From NCBI GenBank assembly GCA_017792405.1, contig CP051231.1, forward strand, positions 2,984,062 through 3,048,061: a stretch of 64,000 bases of DNA. The letters are read 5' to 3'. The first letter of the stretch is position 1; each line of letters starts with the position of its first letter. The stretch is from Oceanicola sp. (lineage in GTDB: Bacteria; Pseudomonadota; Alphaproteobacteria; Rhodobacterales; Rhodobacteraceae). Below the pieces are notes generated by a model. The model made no database searches. It was not told where the DNA came from and saw nothing but the letters and a program-made list of their open reading frames with translations. Shown one piece after another: positions 1-8,598 of the stretch. Position numbers and translations under genes: made by a program.

Positions 1-1
1 C

Positions 2-922
2 TCAGAAAACACTGTGCAGATCGCAACCGAATTGGGCGGTTTTGCCTATTTGTCAGACAGTTACGCCGACGACCTGCCCTACTGGGTGCATATCTCCGGC
101 AAGGACCAACTGATCATCCCCTACACGCTCGAAGCCAATGACATGCGCTTCACCACAGCCTCGGGCTTTGGCGATGGCGAGCAGTTCGAGCGCTACCTGA
201 AAGACACCTTCGACGTGCTCTATGCCGAGGGCGCGGCGGGGGCACCGAAGATGATGAACATCGGCCTGCACTGCCGCCTCGCGGGCCGCCCCGGACGCCT
301 GATGGCGCTGAAACGTTTCATCGACCACGCGATGGCCAAGGAGGGCGTGTGGTTTGCCCGCCGGATCGACATTGCCCGGCACTGGACGATGACCCACCCA
401 CCCAAGAAGATGTCGGCCCGCCCGAGCCAGATGGACCTGACAACTTTCACCAACCGCTTCGGCTCGATCTTCGAGCATTCTCAATGGGTTGCCGAACGCG
501 CCCACAAGCTTGAACTCGGCCCGGCGCATGACACGCCGGAGGGCATTCACAACGCAATGGCCCGGGTCTTCCGCCGCGCCAGCGAGGACGAGCGGCTCGG
601 CGTTCTGCGTGCGCACCCCGACCTCGGGGATGCGATCACCAAGGCCGACCGGCTGACCGAGCATTCCAACGCCGAACAGCAGGGCGCAGGCCTGACCGCG
701 CTGACCGACGAAGAACGCCGCGAGTTGACCGACCTCAACGAGCGCTACGTGGCGAAAAACGGCTTTCCGTTCATCATCGCGGTGAAGGACCACGACAAGG
801 CAGGCATCATCCGCAAATTCCATGAACGAATGAATAACAGCAAGGGCGAGGAGATGGCCGAGGCCTGCTACCAGGTCGAGCGGATCGCCCTGCACCGGCT
901 CTACGGGATGGATTGGACGTGA
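2..922 (+). CDS. Allantoinase (PuuE type) / OHCU decarboxylase fusion, 5'-truncated by the window edge
   Basis: The reading frame is open to the left edge, so the true start lies outside the window. The first ~130 visible residues match the end of a polysaccharide-deacetylase-type allantoinase (SDSYADDLPYW, MMNIGLHCRLAGRP). After a short linker a complete UraD-like domain follows (FGSIFEHSQWVAE, RAHPDLG, AEQQGAGL), the 2-oxo-4-hydroxy-4-carboxy-5-ureidoimidazoline decarboxylase of purine degradation. One polypeptide would thus carry the step making S-allantoin and the step hydrolysing allantoin to allantoate. HPDL is the usual catalytic region of UraD. The order is allantoinase then decarboxylase. 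Further urate genes probably lie to the left. The fold calls are confident; the full length is unknown. Confidence 0.88.
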   Translation, partial: SENTVQIATELGGFAYLSDSYADDLPYWVHISGKDQLIIPYTLEANDMRFTTASGFGDGEQFERYLKDTFDVLYAEGAAGAPKMMNIGLHCRLAGRPGRLMALKRFIDHAMAKEGVWFARRIDIARHWTMTHPPKKMSARPSQMDLTTFTNRFGSIFEHSQWVAERAHKLELGPAHDTPEGIHNAMARVFRRASEDERLGVLRAHPDLGDAITKADRLTEHSNAEQQGAGLTALTDEERRELTDLNERYVAKNGFPFIIAVKDHDKAGIIRKFHERMNNSKGEEMAEACYQVERIALHRLYGMDWT

Positions 923-1329
923 CTCGCGCCACGGCCTTGGCGCTCTGCGCGGTCGCTACGTTTCCGGGCGTCGCTGTCGCAGATTTGCCGATAGCGGGCA
1001 CCTGTGTGCGGAACGTTACTTCCGCTACGGGATACGTGGAGCGGACCACGCTGGCGTGGTCCGATCAGGGTGCTGTGATCGGGCTGACGATTGGCGAGGT
1101 CGAGGGGCGTTTGCATGGGCTGCGCGCCCATGACGAAGGCTTCAAGCTCTCGGTGCTTTTCGAGCATGAAAACCTCGGGCCCTCGGAGATGGTGCTCTTC
1201 TCGGTCTTCCTGCGCGGGAAGCAGCGTTATCGGATTGGGTGGATCAGCTATGACGAGCTGGAGGGCGGCGGAAGGGCGGTTGCGACGATGAACGCCTTTG
1301 CCGACGCGGACTGCGCGGTCACGTTCTAG
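919..1329 (+). CDS. Small exported protein of unknown function
   Basis: I do not recognise a family. The N-terminus is a signal peptide (hydrophobic ALALCAVATFPGVAVA, then a probable cleavage site), giving a mature protein of ~110 residues with two cysteines (in TCVRN and DADCAV), possibly a disulfide. I prefer the GTG at 919, which overlaps the previous stop as GTGA and implies translational coupling; a TTG at 913 is also in frame. It follows the ureide fusion gene directly, but nothing in the protein ties it to purine breakdown. Confidence 0.6.
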   Translation: MTRATALALCAVATFPGVAVADLPIAGTCVRNVTSATGYVERTTLAWSDQGAVIGLTIGEVEGRLHGLRAHDEGFKLSVLFEHENLGPSEMVLFSVFLRGKQRYRIGWISYDELEGGGRAVATMNAFADADCAVTF

Positions 1330-1356
1330 ACCCGGCGCAACACACTGCCGCACAAC

Positions 1357-1398
1357 GAAAAATCGGCCGGGCAGCGGTGCTGCCACACCGGCCCGGCC
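1357..1398 (-). terminator. Rho-independent terminator for the small exported gene
   Basis: On the minus strand an 8-bp perfect GC stem (GGCCGGGC with GCCCGGCC, positions 1365-1372 and 1391-1398) is followed by GATTTTTCG. It sits 26 bases downstream of the minus-strand gene ending at 1424. The same stem also lies behind the plus-strand gene ending at 1329, but it has no T run in that direction. Confidence 0.7.
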
Positions 1399-1423
1399 TC
1401 CCCTCGCACCTATCGCGCACCGC

Positions 1424-1681
1424 TCAAAGGCGGGTGGGACACCCTTTTTTGGCCCGGGGCTGGCCGATGTGATGGGGGTTGATGATGAGATACCAATGGA
1501 CCGGCTCGCCGGGGGCCTGCGCCTTGGAATAGGAGCAGCCCGCGGGCGTGGTGTACCACTGGCCCTGATAGCCGGCCGGGGGGCGCGGGTTGGACTTGGC
1601 CTTGCCGAAGGCCGAGGCGCTGCCGGAGAAGGCGAGGGCGCCGGCAACGGCGAGGGCTGCGATCTTGGCGGGACTCTTCAT
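1424..1681 (-). CDS. Small exported protein, unknown function
   Basis: 85 residues starting MKSPAKIAALAVAGALAFSG, a clear signal peptide ending around SASA. The mature part is short, with Tyr/Trp (GYQGQWYTTPAG) and two cysteines (GCSYSK and KKGCPTRL) that could form one disulfide. I chose the inner ATG because everything upstream of it is non-hydrophobic and the signal peptide begins there. I have the impression that similar proteins occur in Rhodobacteraceae, but I cannot name a domain. Confidence 0.65.
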   Translation of the reverse strand: MKSPAKIAALAVAGALAFSGSASAFGKAKSNPRPPAGYQGQWYTTPAGCSYSKAQAPGEPVHWYLIINPHHIGQPRAKKGCPTRL

Positions 1682-1806
1682 GCAAGCGGCTCCGATGGCT
1701 GGTTCTGCGTTGCCCCCGGGTATGGCCCGCAACCGCGATGAAGAGCGGGCAAGAATGCGGCATCAATGCGCCGCTGCGCTAAGGTTTTAAGGGTATCGGA
1801 GAGTTT

Positions 1807-1882
<76 letters not shown>

Positions 1883-1892
1883 ACTGGCGCGG

Positions 1893-1921
1893 TATTTGGG
1901 ATATGCCGCCCGGCGTGTCAA
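1893..1921 (-). promoter_or_regulatory. Sigma-70 type promoter of tRNA-Ala, inside the trxC stop region
   Basis: The minus strand reads TTGACA (1921-1916), a 17-bp spacer and CAAATA (1898-1893), 11 bases before the tRNA 5' end. The -35 hexamer overlaps the trxC stop codon (1918-1920), so tRNA transcription is launched from the last codons of trxC. Confidence 0.7.
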
Positions 1922-2358
1922 GCCGGGGCGTGCTGGCGGGCGAAGGCGATGATGTCGGCGGCGGGGCGGGCACCGGCGAGGCGGGCGACCTCGCGGCCGC
2001 CGGAAAAGAGGATCAGCGCGGGGATGCCGCGGATGGCGTAGGCGCCTGAGGCCTCGGGAAAATCCTGCGTGTTCACCTTGGCCAGGCGGGCGCTGCCCGC
2101 GAGCGCCTGTGCCGCCTTCTCGAACTCGGGGGCCATCACTCGGCAGGGGCCGCACCAGGGCGCCCAAAAATCGACCAGCAGGGGCAATGTATCTGTTTTC
2201 ACAGCCTTTTTCAGGCCCGCCGGGTCGAGCGTGAAGGCCTTGGCCGGGGCCAGCCGCGCGCCGCAGGTGCCGCATTTGGGACCGGCAGAAAGCTTGCTGG
2301 CCGGAAGGCGGTTTCCGGCGGTGCAGGACGGGCAGACAAGGGTGTGGGTGGCGGGCAT
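1918..2358 (-). CDS. trxC: Thioredoxin 2 (TrxC)
   Basis: 146 residues. An N-terminal zinc-binding segment has two CxxC pairs (C9/C12 and C29/C32), the hallmark of thioredoxin 2. A thioredoxin fold follows, with active site WCGPC (residues 68-72) and a cis-Pro region in [10 protein letters not shown]. It reduces protein disulfides in the cytoplasm, and the zinc domain is linked to oxidative-stress behaviour in E. coli TrxC. The start [10 protein letters not shown] was chosen because the zinc segment follows at once; the 20 upstream codons look like non-coding sequence. The repeat at 2449-2536 lies in its upstream region. Confidence 0.93.
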   Translation of the reverse strand: MPATHTLVCPSCTAGNRLPASKLSAGPKCGTCGARLAPAKAFTLDPAGLKKAVKTDTLPLLVDFWAPWCGPCRVMAPEFEKAAQALAGSARLAKVNTQDFPEASGAYAIRGIPALILFSGGREVARLAGARPAADIIAFARQHAPA

Positions 2359-2448
2359 TTCAGGGGCCTCAAAACATATTCTGTATGTCGAATATATGTG
2401 CCGCGCGGAGCGGTTCAAGAGCGGCGCACGGTGGGGTCAGAAAGGGGC

Positions 2449-2536
2449 GTTAACCGTGGCGGAGGGGCGATGCACAAGTGATGCACAACCGATGCACATT
2501 CCATGCATACGCACGTATGGGCGGGGCGGCGTTAAC
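2449..2536 (+). repeat. GTTAAC-flanked element with 11-bp-period ATGCACA array, copy A
   Basis: An 88-bp segment begins GTTAACCG and ends GGCGTTAAC. Inside are three ATGCACA heptamers at exact 11-bp spacing, followed by TTCCATGC. A second copy lies at 22072-22162 with the same order and the same 13-bp distance from the first GTTAACCG to the first ATGCACA. Here it lies upstream of trxC and downstream of gcvP, both on the minus strand. Confidence 0.75.
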
Positions 2537-2637
2537 TAATGCAGCGTACGGTGGGCCGTTTTGCGGGCTGTCTGTCGTCCTCGGGCGAACCCGAGGACGG
2601 TGCAGATGGACCGGCGCGAAGCCGGGAAAACCCCACC

Positions 2638-5472
2638 CTACTCGGCGGCCTCGGCGTAGCTTTCGACCGGCGGGCAGGTGCAGATCAGGTTGCGGTCGCC
2701 GGCCACGTTGTCGACCCGGCCCACGGGGGGCCAGTACTTGTCGACCCGGAAGCTGCCCGGCGGGAAGCAGCCCTGCTCGCGCGGATAGGGGCGCTCCCAC
2801 TCGGCGACGAGGTCGTTCACCGTGTGAGGGGCGTGCTTGAGCGGGTTGTCATCGGCCGGCAGGTCGCCCGCCTCGACCGCCGCGATCTCGTCACGGATGG
2901 CGAGCATGGCGGTGATGAAGCGGTCGAGCTCGGCCTTGGTCTCCGACTCGGTGGGCTCCACCATCAGCGTGCCCGCGACGGGCCAGCTCATGGTGGGGGC
3001 GTGGAAGCCGCAATCCATCAGCCGCTTGGCGATGTCGTCGACTGTCACGCCAGCTTCGGCGAAGGGGCGGGTGTCGAGGATGCACTCGTGGGCGACGCGG
3101 TTGTTGCGGCCTTTGAAGAGCACATCGTAGGCACCGTTGAGGCGGGCGGCGATGTAGTTGGCCGAGAGAATCGCGACCTTGGTGGCCTGCGTCAGCCCAG
3201 CGCCGCCCATCAGCAGGCAGTAGGCGTAGCTAATGGGGAGGATCGAGGCGGAGCCGAAGGGGGCCGCCGAAACCGGGCCGGTCTGGCCGCCGGTTTCGGG
3301 GTGGCCGGGCAGATAGGGCGCGAGGTGCGATTTGACGCCGATGGGGCCCATGCCGGGGCCGCCACCGCCGTGGGGGATGCAGAAGGTCTTGTGCAGGTTG
3401 AGGTGCGAGACATCGGAGCCGATCTCGCCGGGCTTCACGAGGCCGACCATCGCGTTGAGGTTGGCGCCGTCGAGATAGACCTGCCCGCCGTGCTGGTGGG
3501 TGATGTCGCAGACCTCGCGCACGGTGTCCTCGAAGACGCCGTGAGTGGAGGGATAGGTGATCATCACTGCGGCGAGCTTGTCACCGGCGGCCTCGGCCTT
3601 GGCGGTGAAATCCTCAAGGTCGATGTCGCCGTTCTCGGCGCTCTTCACCACCACCACCTTCATCCCCGCCATCTGTGCGGAGGCGGGGTTGGTGCCGTGG
3701 GCGGAGGTGGGGATGAGGCAGATGTCACGATCTTCGCCATTGGCCTCGTGGTAGGCGGCGATGGTGAGAAGGCCCGCGTATTCGCCCTGAGCGCCGGAGT
3801 TGGGCTGGAGCGACATGGCGTCGTAGCCGGTGATCTGGCAAAGGCGGCCCGAGAGCGACTCCAGCATCTCGGTGTAGCCTGCGGCCTGTTCCTTGGGGGC
3901 GAAGGGGTGCATGGCGGCGAAGGCGGGCCAGCTGATCGGGTCCATCTCGACCGCCGCATTGAGCTTCATGGTGCAGGAACCGAGCGGGATCATGGCGCGG
4001 TCGAGCGCGAGGTCGCGGTCGGCGAGGCGGCGCATGTAGCGCATCATCTCGGCCTCGGCCCGGTTCATCTGGAAGATGGGGTGGGTGAGGTAGTCGGAGG
4101 TCCGCAGGAGGTCTTCGGGCAGCGCGGGGGTGCCGCCCTTGGCGGTTTCGTTGATGCCGAAGGCGCGCCAGACGCCCTCGATGATCTCGAGGGTGACGGT
4201 CTCATCGGCGCTGATGCCGATGCGGCCCTCGGGCAGCTTGCGCAGGTTGATGCCCTCGGTCTCGGCGGCGCGGAGGATGGCGCCCTGCAGCGGGCCGGCC
4301 TCGACGGTGATGGTATCGAAGGGGTTCTCGGGCGTGACGGTAAAGCCAGCCTCGCGGAGGCCGCTGGCGAGTTCGGCGCAGCCAAGGTGAACGCGCTCAG
4401 CGATGGCGCGCAGGCCTTTGGGGCCGTGGAATACGGCATAGAAGCTGGCCATGACGGCGAGCAGGGCTTGCGCGGTGCAGACGTTGGAGGTGGCCTTCTC
4501 GCGGCGAATGTGCTGCTCGCGGGTTTGCAGGCTGAGGCGGTAGGCCTTGTTGCCGCGGCTGTCGACCGAGACGCCGACGATGCGGCCGGGCATCTGGCGC
4601 TTGAAGCCGTCCTTGCAGGACATGAAGGCAGCGTGGGGGCCGCCGTAGCCGAGCGGCACGCCGAAGCGTTGGGCGGAGCCGACGGCGATGTCGGCGCCCA
4701 TCTCGCCGGGGGCTTTGAGAAGCGTCAGGGCGAGCAGATCGGTGGCGATGACGGAGACGGCCTTGGCCTCGGTCAGGGCGGCGCATTCGGGCGAGAAGTC
4801 GCGCAGGCCGCCGGTGGTGCCGGGGTATTGGAAGAGCGCGCCGAAGACTTCGGCGGGCTTCAGATCATCGGGCGCGCCGACCACCACCTCGATATCGAGC
4901 GGTTTGGCGCGGGTCTGCACCACGGCGATGGTTTGCGGGTGGCAGTTTTCATCGACGAAGAAGGCGGTGGCCTTGGACTTGGCGACCCGCTGAGCCATTA
5001 CCATCGCTTCCGCCGCGGCAGTGCCTTCATCCAGCAGGGAAGCGTTGGCGACCTCGAGCCCGGTGAGGTCAGTCACCATGGTCTGGAAGTTCAGCAGGGC
5101 TTCGAGACGGCCTTGGGCGATTTCGGGCTGGTAGGGGGTGTAGGCGGTGTACCACGCCGGGTTTTCAAGAATGTTCCGCTGGATCGCCGGGGGCGTGATG
5201 GTGCCGTAGTAGCCCTGCCCGATGAGGTTTGTCATCACCCGGTTCTTGGCGGCGATCTTGCGCATCTTCACCAGCAGGTCGCCCTCGGTCATCGGCTCCC
5301 ATGGCAGCGGGTCGGACTGGCGCAGGCGCTTCGGCACGGTCTGGTCGATCAGCTCGTCGAGGGAGCCCACGCCCAGCACCTCCAGCATCTCGGCCATCTC
5401 CTCGGGCGAGGGGCCGATGTGGCGCCGGTTGGCGAAGTCGTAGGGATCGTAGGCGGTGGGGGTGAAGGGCAT
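2638..5472 (-). CDS. gcvP: Glycine dehydrogenase (decarboxylating), P-protein
   Basis: 944 residues, the full single-chain length. P-protein is a PLP enzyme that decarboxylates glycine and passes aminomethyl to lipoylated GcvH. The N-terminal half starts [15 protein letters not shown]. The C-terminal half has the PLP-lysine region ([16 protein letters not shown]) and the glycine-rich loop that follows. It is last in the leftward gcvT-gcvH-gcvP set, 109 bases after gcvH, and is probably controlled by the glycine riboswitch ahead of gcvT. No frameshift is seen. Confidence 0.97.
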   Translation of the reverse strand: MPFTPTAYDPYDFANRRHIGPSPEEMAEMLEVLGVGSLDELIDQTVPKRLRQSDPLPWEPMTEGDLLVKMRKIAAKNRVMTNLIGQGYYGTITPPAIQRNILENPAWYTAYTPYQPEIAQGRLEALLNFQTMVTDLTGLEVANASLLDEGTAAAEAMVMAQRVAKSKATAFFVDENCHPQTIAVVQTRAKPLDIEVVVGAPDDLKPAEVFGALFQYPGTTGGLRDFSPECAALTEAKAVSVIATDLLALTLLKAPGEMGADIAVGSAQRFGVPLGYGGPHAAFMSCKDGFKRQMPGRIVGVSVDSRGNKAYRLSLQTREQHIRREKATSNVCTAQALLAVMASFYAVFHGPKGLRAIAERVHLGCAELASGLREAGFTVTPENPFDTITVEAGPLQGAILRAAETEGINLRKLPEGRIGISADETVTLEIIEGVWRAFGINETAKGGTPALPEDLLRTSDYLTHPIFQMNRAEAEMMRYMRRLADRDLALDRAMIPLGSCTMKLNAAVEMDPISWPAFAAMHPFAPKEQAAGYTEMLESLSGRLCQITGYDAMSLQPNSGAQGEYAGLLTIAAYHEANGEDRDICLIPTSAHGTNPASAQMAGMKVVVVKSAENGDIDLEDFTAKAEAAGDKLAAVMITYPSTHGVFEDTVREVCDITHQHGGQVYLDGANLNAMVGLVKPGEIGSDVSHLNLHKTFCIPHGGGGPGMGPIGVKSHLAPYLPGHPETGGQTGPVSAAPFGSASILPISYAYCLLMGGAGLTQATKVAILSANYIAARLNGAYDVLFKGRNNRVAHECILDTRPFAEAGVTVDDIAKRLMDCGFHAPTMSWPVAGTLMVEPTESETKAELDRFITAMLAIRDEIAAVEAGDLPADDNPLKHAPHTVNDLVAEWERPYPREQGCFPPGSFRVDKYWPPVGRVDNVAGDRNLICTCPPVESYAEAAE

Positions 5473-5581
5473 GTGGGCCTCGGCGTTCGGGTCAGGGGGC
5501 AGCTCATGGGGCGCGCGTGCGCCCGCTAAGCATCTGCTGTGCGGATCGGGGGGGCCGAAGAGCCGCCCCCGGTCCGATGCG

Positions 5582-5941
5582 TCAGGAGATCAGATCCTGA
5601 TAGGCGTCTTCATCCATGTAGGCGTCATACTCGGCCATGTCGGCCGGCTTGATCTTGAAGAACCAGGCCTCGCCCATCGGGTCTTCGTTCACCAGTGCGG
5701 GGTTGTCGGTGAGGGCGTCGTTGACGGCCACGATCTCGCCGTCGAGCGGGGCGACGATATCGGAGGCGGCCTTGACGCTCTCGATCACCACCACCTCGTC
5801 GCCCTTGGCGACCTGGGTTTCGAGCTCGGGGAGTTCGACGAACACCACGTCGCCCAGCTGGGTCGAGGCGTGTTCGGTGATGCCGACGACGATGAGGTCA
5901 TCTTCGGGGCGGAGCCATTCGTGGTCTTCAGTGAATTTCAT
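5582..5941 (-). CDS. gcvH: Glycine cleavage system H protein
   Basis: 119 residues, normal family length. It carries the lipoyl arm that shuttles aminomethyl between P, T and L proteins. The lipoylated lysine is K57 in the segment [14 protein letters not shown], and the N-terminus [10 protein letters not shown] is typical. It lies 17 bases downstream of gcvT on the same strand. L protein is not in the window. Confidence 0.97.
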   Translation of the reverse strand: MKFTEDHEWLRPEDDLIVVGITEHASTQLGDVVFVELPELETQVAKGDEVVVIESVKAASDIVAPLDGEIVAVNDALTDNPALVNEDPMGEAWFFKIKPADMAEYDAYMDEDAYQDLIS

Positions 5942-5958
5942 GGGCGTGGTCCTGTTGG

Positions 5959-7062
5959 TCAGCGTTTGTAGGTGGAAGGTTGGAAGGGCATCGGCGCGCA
6001 GGCAAGGGGCATGCGCTTGCCGCGCAGCTCTGCGGTGATCTGCGTGCCGGGTTTTGCCAGCTCGGTGGGCAGGTAGCCCATGGCGACGGGGCGCTGGAGG
6101 CTGGGGGCGAAGGCGCCGGAGGTGATGGCGCCTGCCGACTCGGTGGCCGCTTCGGAGGCGAAAAGCTGGACGCCCTCGCGCATCGGGGCGCGACCTTCAG
6201 GCAAGAGGCCGGTGCGCAGGCGCTCGGGGCCGTGCTCGAGCTGGGCCGCGATGATCTCTGCCCCCGGATAGCCGCCCGCGCGGGCGCCGCCGGGGCGGCG
6301 GGCCTTGGAGAGGGCGAAGGTGAGCGCGGCCTCGACGGGGGTGGTGCCCTCGTCGATGTCATGGCCGTGGAGCGGCAGCCCGGCTTCCAGGCGCAGCGAA
6401 TCGCGCGCGCCGAGGCCGATGGGCTCGCAGGCCTCGTGAGAGAGCAGCTTGGCCGCGAAGGCCTCGGCCTGAGAGGCAGGCACGGAGACCTCGAAGCCAT
6501 CCTCGCCGGTGTAGCCGGAGCGGGAGATCCAGAGATCGCCGTAGGAGGTTTCAACCTCGGCCACATCCATGAAGCGGGCAGGCACGGCGCCGGTGGCGGC
6601 CTCCAGCACCGCCTCGGCAGCGGGGCCTTGCACGGCGAGAAGGGCGCGGTCTTCCAGCGGCTCGATCTCGAGCCCGGCGCGCCGCATGTGGGCGATGTCG
6701 GCCTCGGCGTTGGCGGCGTTGACCACCAGCAGCAGGCGGTCGCCGTAGTTGGCCACCATCAGGTCATCGAGGATGCCGCCCGCGTCGTTGGTGAAGAGCG
6801 CATAGCGCTGGCGGCCGGGCTTGAGACCGGCGATATCGACCGGCACGAGGGCCTCGAGCGCCTCGGCGGCCCCTGCCCCGCGCAGGATGACTTGCCCCAT
6901 ATGGCTCACGTCGAACAACCCGCAGGCGGCGCGGGTATGGAGGTGCTCCTTCATCACGCCGGGGGCGAATTGCACCGGCATCTCCCAGCCAGCGAAGGGC
7001 ACCATCTTGCCGCCCAACTCCTCGTTCAGCGCGTAGAGCGGTGTGCGTTTCAGATCCGTCAA
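5959..7062 (-). CDS. gcvT: Aminomethyltransferase, T protein, with a TTG start
   Basis: The T protein of glycine cleavage moves the methylene group to tetrahydrofolate. Family features: LYALNEELGGKMVPFAGWEMP at the N-terminus, LFDVSHMGQ, and the C-terminal GCV_T barrel. I place the start at the TTG at 7062 (residues TDLKRTPLY), because AAGGGGG lies just upstream at Shine-Dalgarno distance and family members start about here. An upstream in-frame GTG at 7092 would add ten residues lacking family character. First gene behind the riboswitch. Confidence 0.95.
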   Translation of the reverse strand: MTDLKRTPLYALNEELGGKMVPFAGWEMPVQFAPGVMKEHLHTRAACGLFDVSHMGQVILRGAGAAEALEALVPVDIAGLKPGRQRYALFTNDAGGILDDLMVANYGDRLLLVVNAANAEADIAHMRRAGLEIEPLEDRALLAVQGPAAEAVLEAATGAVPARFMDVAEVETSYGDLWISRSGYTGEDGFEVSVPASQAEAFAAKLLSHEACEPIGLGARDSLRLEAGLPLHGHDIDEGTTPVEAALTFALSKARRPGGARAGGYPGAEIIAAQLEHGPERLRTGLLPEGRAPMREGVQLFASEAATESAGAITSGAFAPSLQRPVAMGYLPTELAKPGTQITAELRGKRMPLACAPMPFQPSTYKR

Positions 7063-7088
7063 TGTTGCCCCCTTCAAGACACAGTCCG

Positions 7089-7106
7089 GCACGGCGCCCG
7101 CCGTGC
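7089..7106 (-). promoter_or_regulatory. Hairpin between glycine riboswitch and gcvT, possible expression platform
   Basis: A perfect 7-bp stem, GCACGGC with GCCGTGC, closes a 4-base loop between the second aptamer and the gcvT ribosome binding site. It has no U run, so it does not look like a simple terminator. It could act in switching access to the AAGGGGG site; that role is inference. Confidence 0.45.
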
Positions 7107-7112
7107 GTTTCG

Positions 7113-7268
7113 GTGCCCCCTCTGTCCTTTCGCCTGAGATCGCTATCCCTTCGGCGGGCCTTGCGGCCTCTCTCCAGAGTCCTTTTCTCCGTCCGGTCCT
7201 TGGGCCTGAGAGTTTACCGGGGCGGTTGCTCCTTCGGCACCGGCGCGAGGCCGGATTCTCCTCGGACG
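7113..7268 (-). promoter_or_regulatory. Tandem glycine riboswitch (two aptamers)
   Basis: Read on the minus strand, two glycine aptamers follow one another. The first contains CCGAGGAGAATCCGG and ends with AAACTCTCAGGCCCAAGGACCGG-type sequence, which is the conserved CUCAGGC / AAGGAC core. The second contains GGACTCTGGAGAGAG and ATCTCAGGCGAAAGGACAG, the same core again. It lies directly ahead of gcvT. In this family glycine binding usually turns the operon on. Confidence 0.95.
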
Positions 7269-7336
7269 GGGTGGTGCATGGTTAGCGCGGCGCGGGCGGC
7301 TGGACAAGATGGCTTGAGACCGACAGGTTGCACAGC

Positions 7337-7909
7337 ATGAGCGACGCCTATTTTTTCGGCTATGGAAGCCTTGTGAACCGCGCCACGCATATTCACGCGC
7401 CGTCTTTTCCCGCACGACTGCGGGGTTGGCGGCGGGTCTGGAAGAGCACAGTGCTGCGGGATGTGGCCTTTTTGAGCGCGGAGCCGTGGGACGGCTCGGT
7501 GCTGGAGGGGTTGGTGGCCCATGTGCCGGGCGGCGACTGGGCGGCGCTGGATGTGCGCGAGCGGGCCTATGGGCGGCACGAGGTTTCGGCGCATTGCGAG
7601 CATGAGGCCGGGGAAGTCCGGGTGGAGGTGTATGCCGTTGCGCCCGAACACATGGCGGCGGATGCGGCCCACCCGGTGCTGCTGAGCTATGTGGATACGG
7701 TGGTGCAGGGCTTTGCCGATGTGTTCGGCGAGGCGGGGGCGCTGCGGTTCTTCGAGACCACGGCGGGCTGGCCCCCGGTGGTGGTGGATGACCGCGCCGC
7801 GCCGATCTACCCGCGGGCAACCGAGGTGAGCGCGCAGGAGCGCGACTTCGTGGATGCGGGGCTGCGGCGGTTGGGCGTGGAGAAGGTCGCGGCCCCCGTC
7901 AGGGCGTGA
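7337..7909 (+). CDS. Gamma-glutamylcyclotransferase-like protein
   Basis: 190 residues beginning MSDAYFFGYGSLVNRAT. The YGSL substrate-binding loop near the N-terminus and the beta-barrel pattern place it in the GGCT/AIG2-like superfamily, which forms 5-oxoproline from gamma-glutamyl compounds. Length fits the bacterial family. I took the ATG at 7337 rather than the TTG three codons upstream. Its 3' end overlaps the convergent gene at 7899 by 11 bases. The exact substrate is unknown. Confidence 0.75.
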   Translation: MSDAYFFGYGSLVNRATHIHAPSFPARLRGWRRVWKSTVLRDVAFLSAEPWDGSVLEGLVAHVPGGDWAALDVRERAYGRHEVSAHCEHEAGEVRVEVYAVAPEHMAADAAHPVLLSYVDTVVQGFADVFGEAGALRFFETTAGWPPVVVDDRAAPIYPRATEVSAQERDFVDAGLRRLGVEKVAAPVRA

Positions 7910-8342
7910 CGACGCCGTTCTCCTCACCATCCCAGTAGTGGATCTGCTCGGCGTCCACCCGGATCAGCAGCAGGCCGGGGGTGTCGATACCCTGTTTGAA
8001 CCAGTATTCGAGGTCGGGCACCCAGTGTTCTCGCAGCGCGGCGCGGTCACTGGTGAGCGTGGCGCGGCCCTGAACGTGGACCATCGCGCCCGGCTTGCCG
8101 ACCAGCCCGAGCACACCACCGGTTCCTTGGAAGGCGAGGCCAACGCGGGGATCGGCGCGGATGTGGCGGGTCTTGCGGGTGTCGTCGAGGCTGTAGAACC
8201 AGCTTTGGCCGCGATACGCGACATCGCCGTTCGAGCTCATCGGTCGGGCGGCGATGCGACCGTCTTCGGCGAGGGTTTCCATCATGCAGAAATCGATCTT
8301 CGCCATCAGTTCGGCGACTTCGGGCAGGGTCTTGGTGGCCAT
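7899..8342 (-). CDS. Pyridoxamine 5'-phosphate oxidase family (general stress type) protein
   Basis: 147 residues. The split-barrel flavin-binding fold is suggested by DFCMMETLAEDGRIAARPMS, the central YRGQSWFYSLDDTRKTRHIRADPRVGLAF and the C-terminal IRVDAEQIHYWDG. Such proteins bind FMN or F420/haem and are often annotated as general stress proteins. They lack the features needed to assign PdxH activity. The start MATKTLPEV was chosen because upstream sequence belongs to a dispersed repeat. Confidence 0.8.
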   Translation of the reverse strand: MATKTLPEVAELMAKIDFCMMETLAEDGRIAARPMSSNGDVAYRGQSWFYSLDDTRKTRHIRADPRVGLAFQGTGGVLGLVGKPGAMVHVQGRATLTSDRAALREHWVPDLEYWFKQGIDTPGLLLIRVDAEQIHYWDGEENGVVTP

Positions 8343-8421
8343 ATCGGGGTTCCTCGGGGCGCGGGATGCGCCGGTTGAGGGAGGAACGCGCGACGGGGGC
8401 GAAGGTTGCCATGAGGCACAA

Positions 8422-8592
8422 CGCGCGCCTTGCAGCGCCGGCCCGCGGGGTGGCGCCCGCAACGGCTGTGCGTGGCACTTTATCGTGCCGTGGTAGCTCA
8501 AGTTTCGTGGTCAGCCACAAGCGCACCAAAGCGCCGCCCCGGGGGGCGGGTCGGCGCTGCACGGCGCCTTCGGCTTGATTCCGTGCAGGCTT
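8422..8592 (-). repeat. Dispersed intergenic repeat, copy 1 (inverted relative to 25520-25740)
   Basis: The minus strand of 8553-8591 is identical over 39 bases to 25520-25558. Further in, a second conserved block (ATAAAGTGCC, CCGTTGC, GCGCCACCCCGCGGG) is shared in the same order. The 39-base block folds on itself (CTGCACGG with CCGTGCAG) and contains an inner GCC-GAA-GGC. It fills most of the gap between gltX and the flavin-fold gene, and no ORF runs through it. Confidence 0.8.
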
Positions 8593-8598
8593 CTTTGA

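Noticed and set aside
2579..2596. CCTCGGG-CGAA-CCCGAGG hairpin downstream of gcvP as terminator
   Set aside because: No U run on either strand, so not supported as a rho-independent terminator.
2539..5529. A 996-codon open frame on the plus strand
   Set aside because: It is antisense to gcvP, whose minus-strand product matches the family end to end. Long antisense frames are usual in GC-rich DNA.
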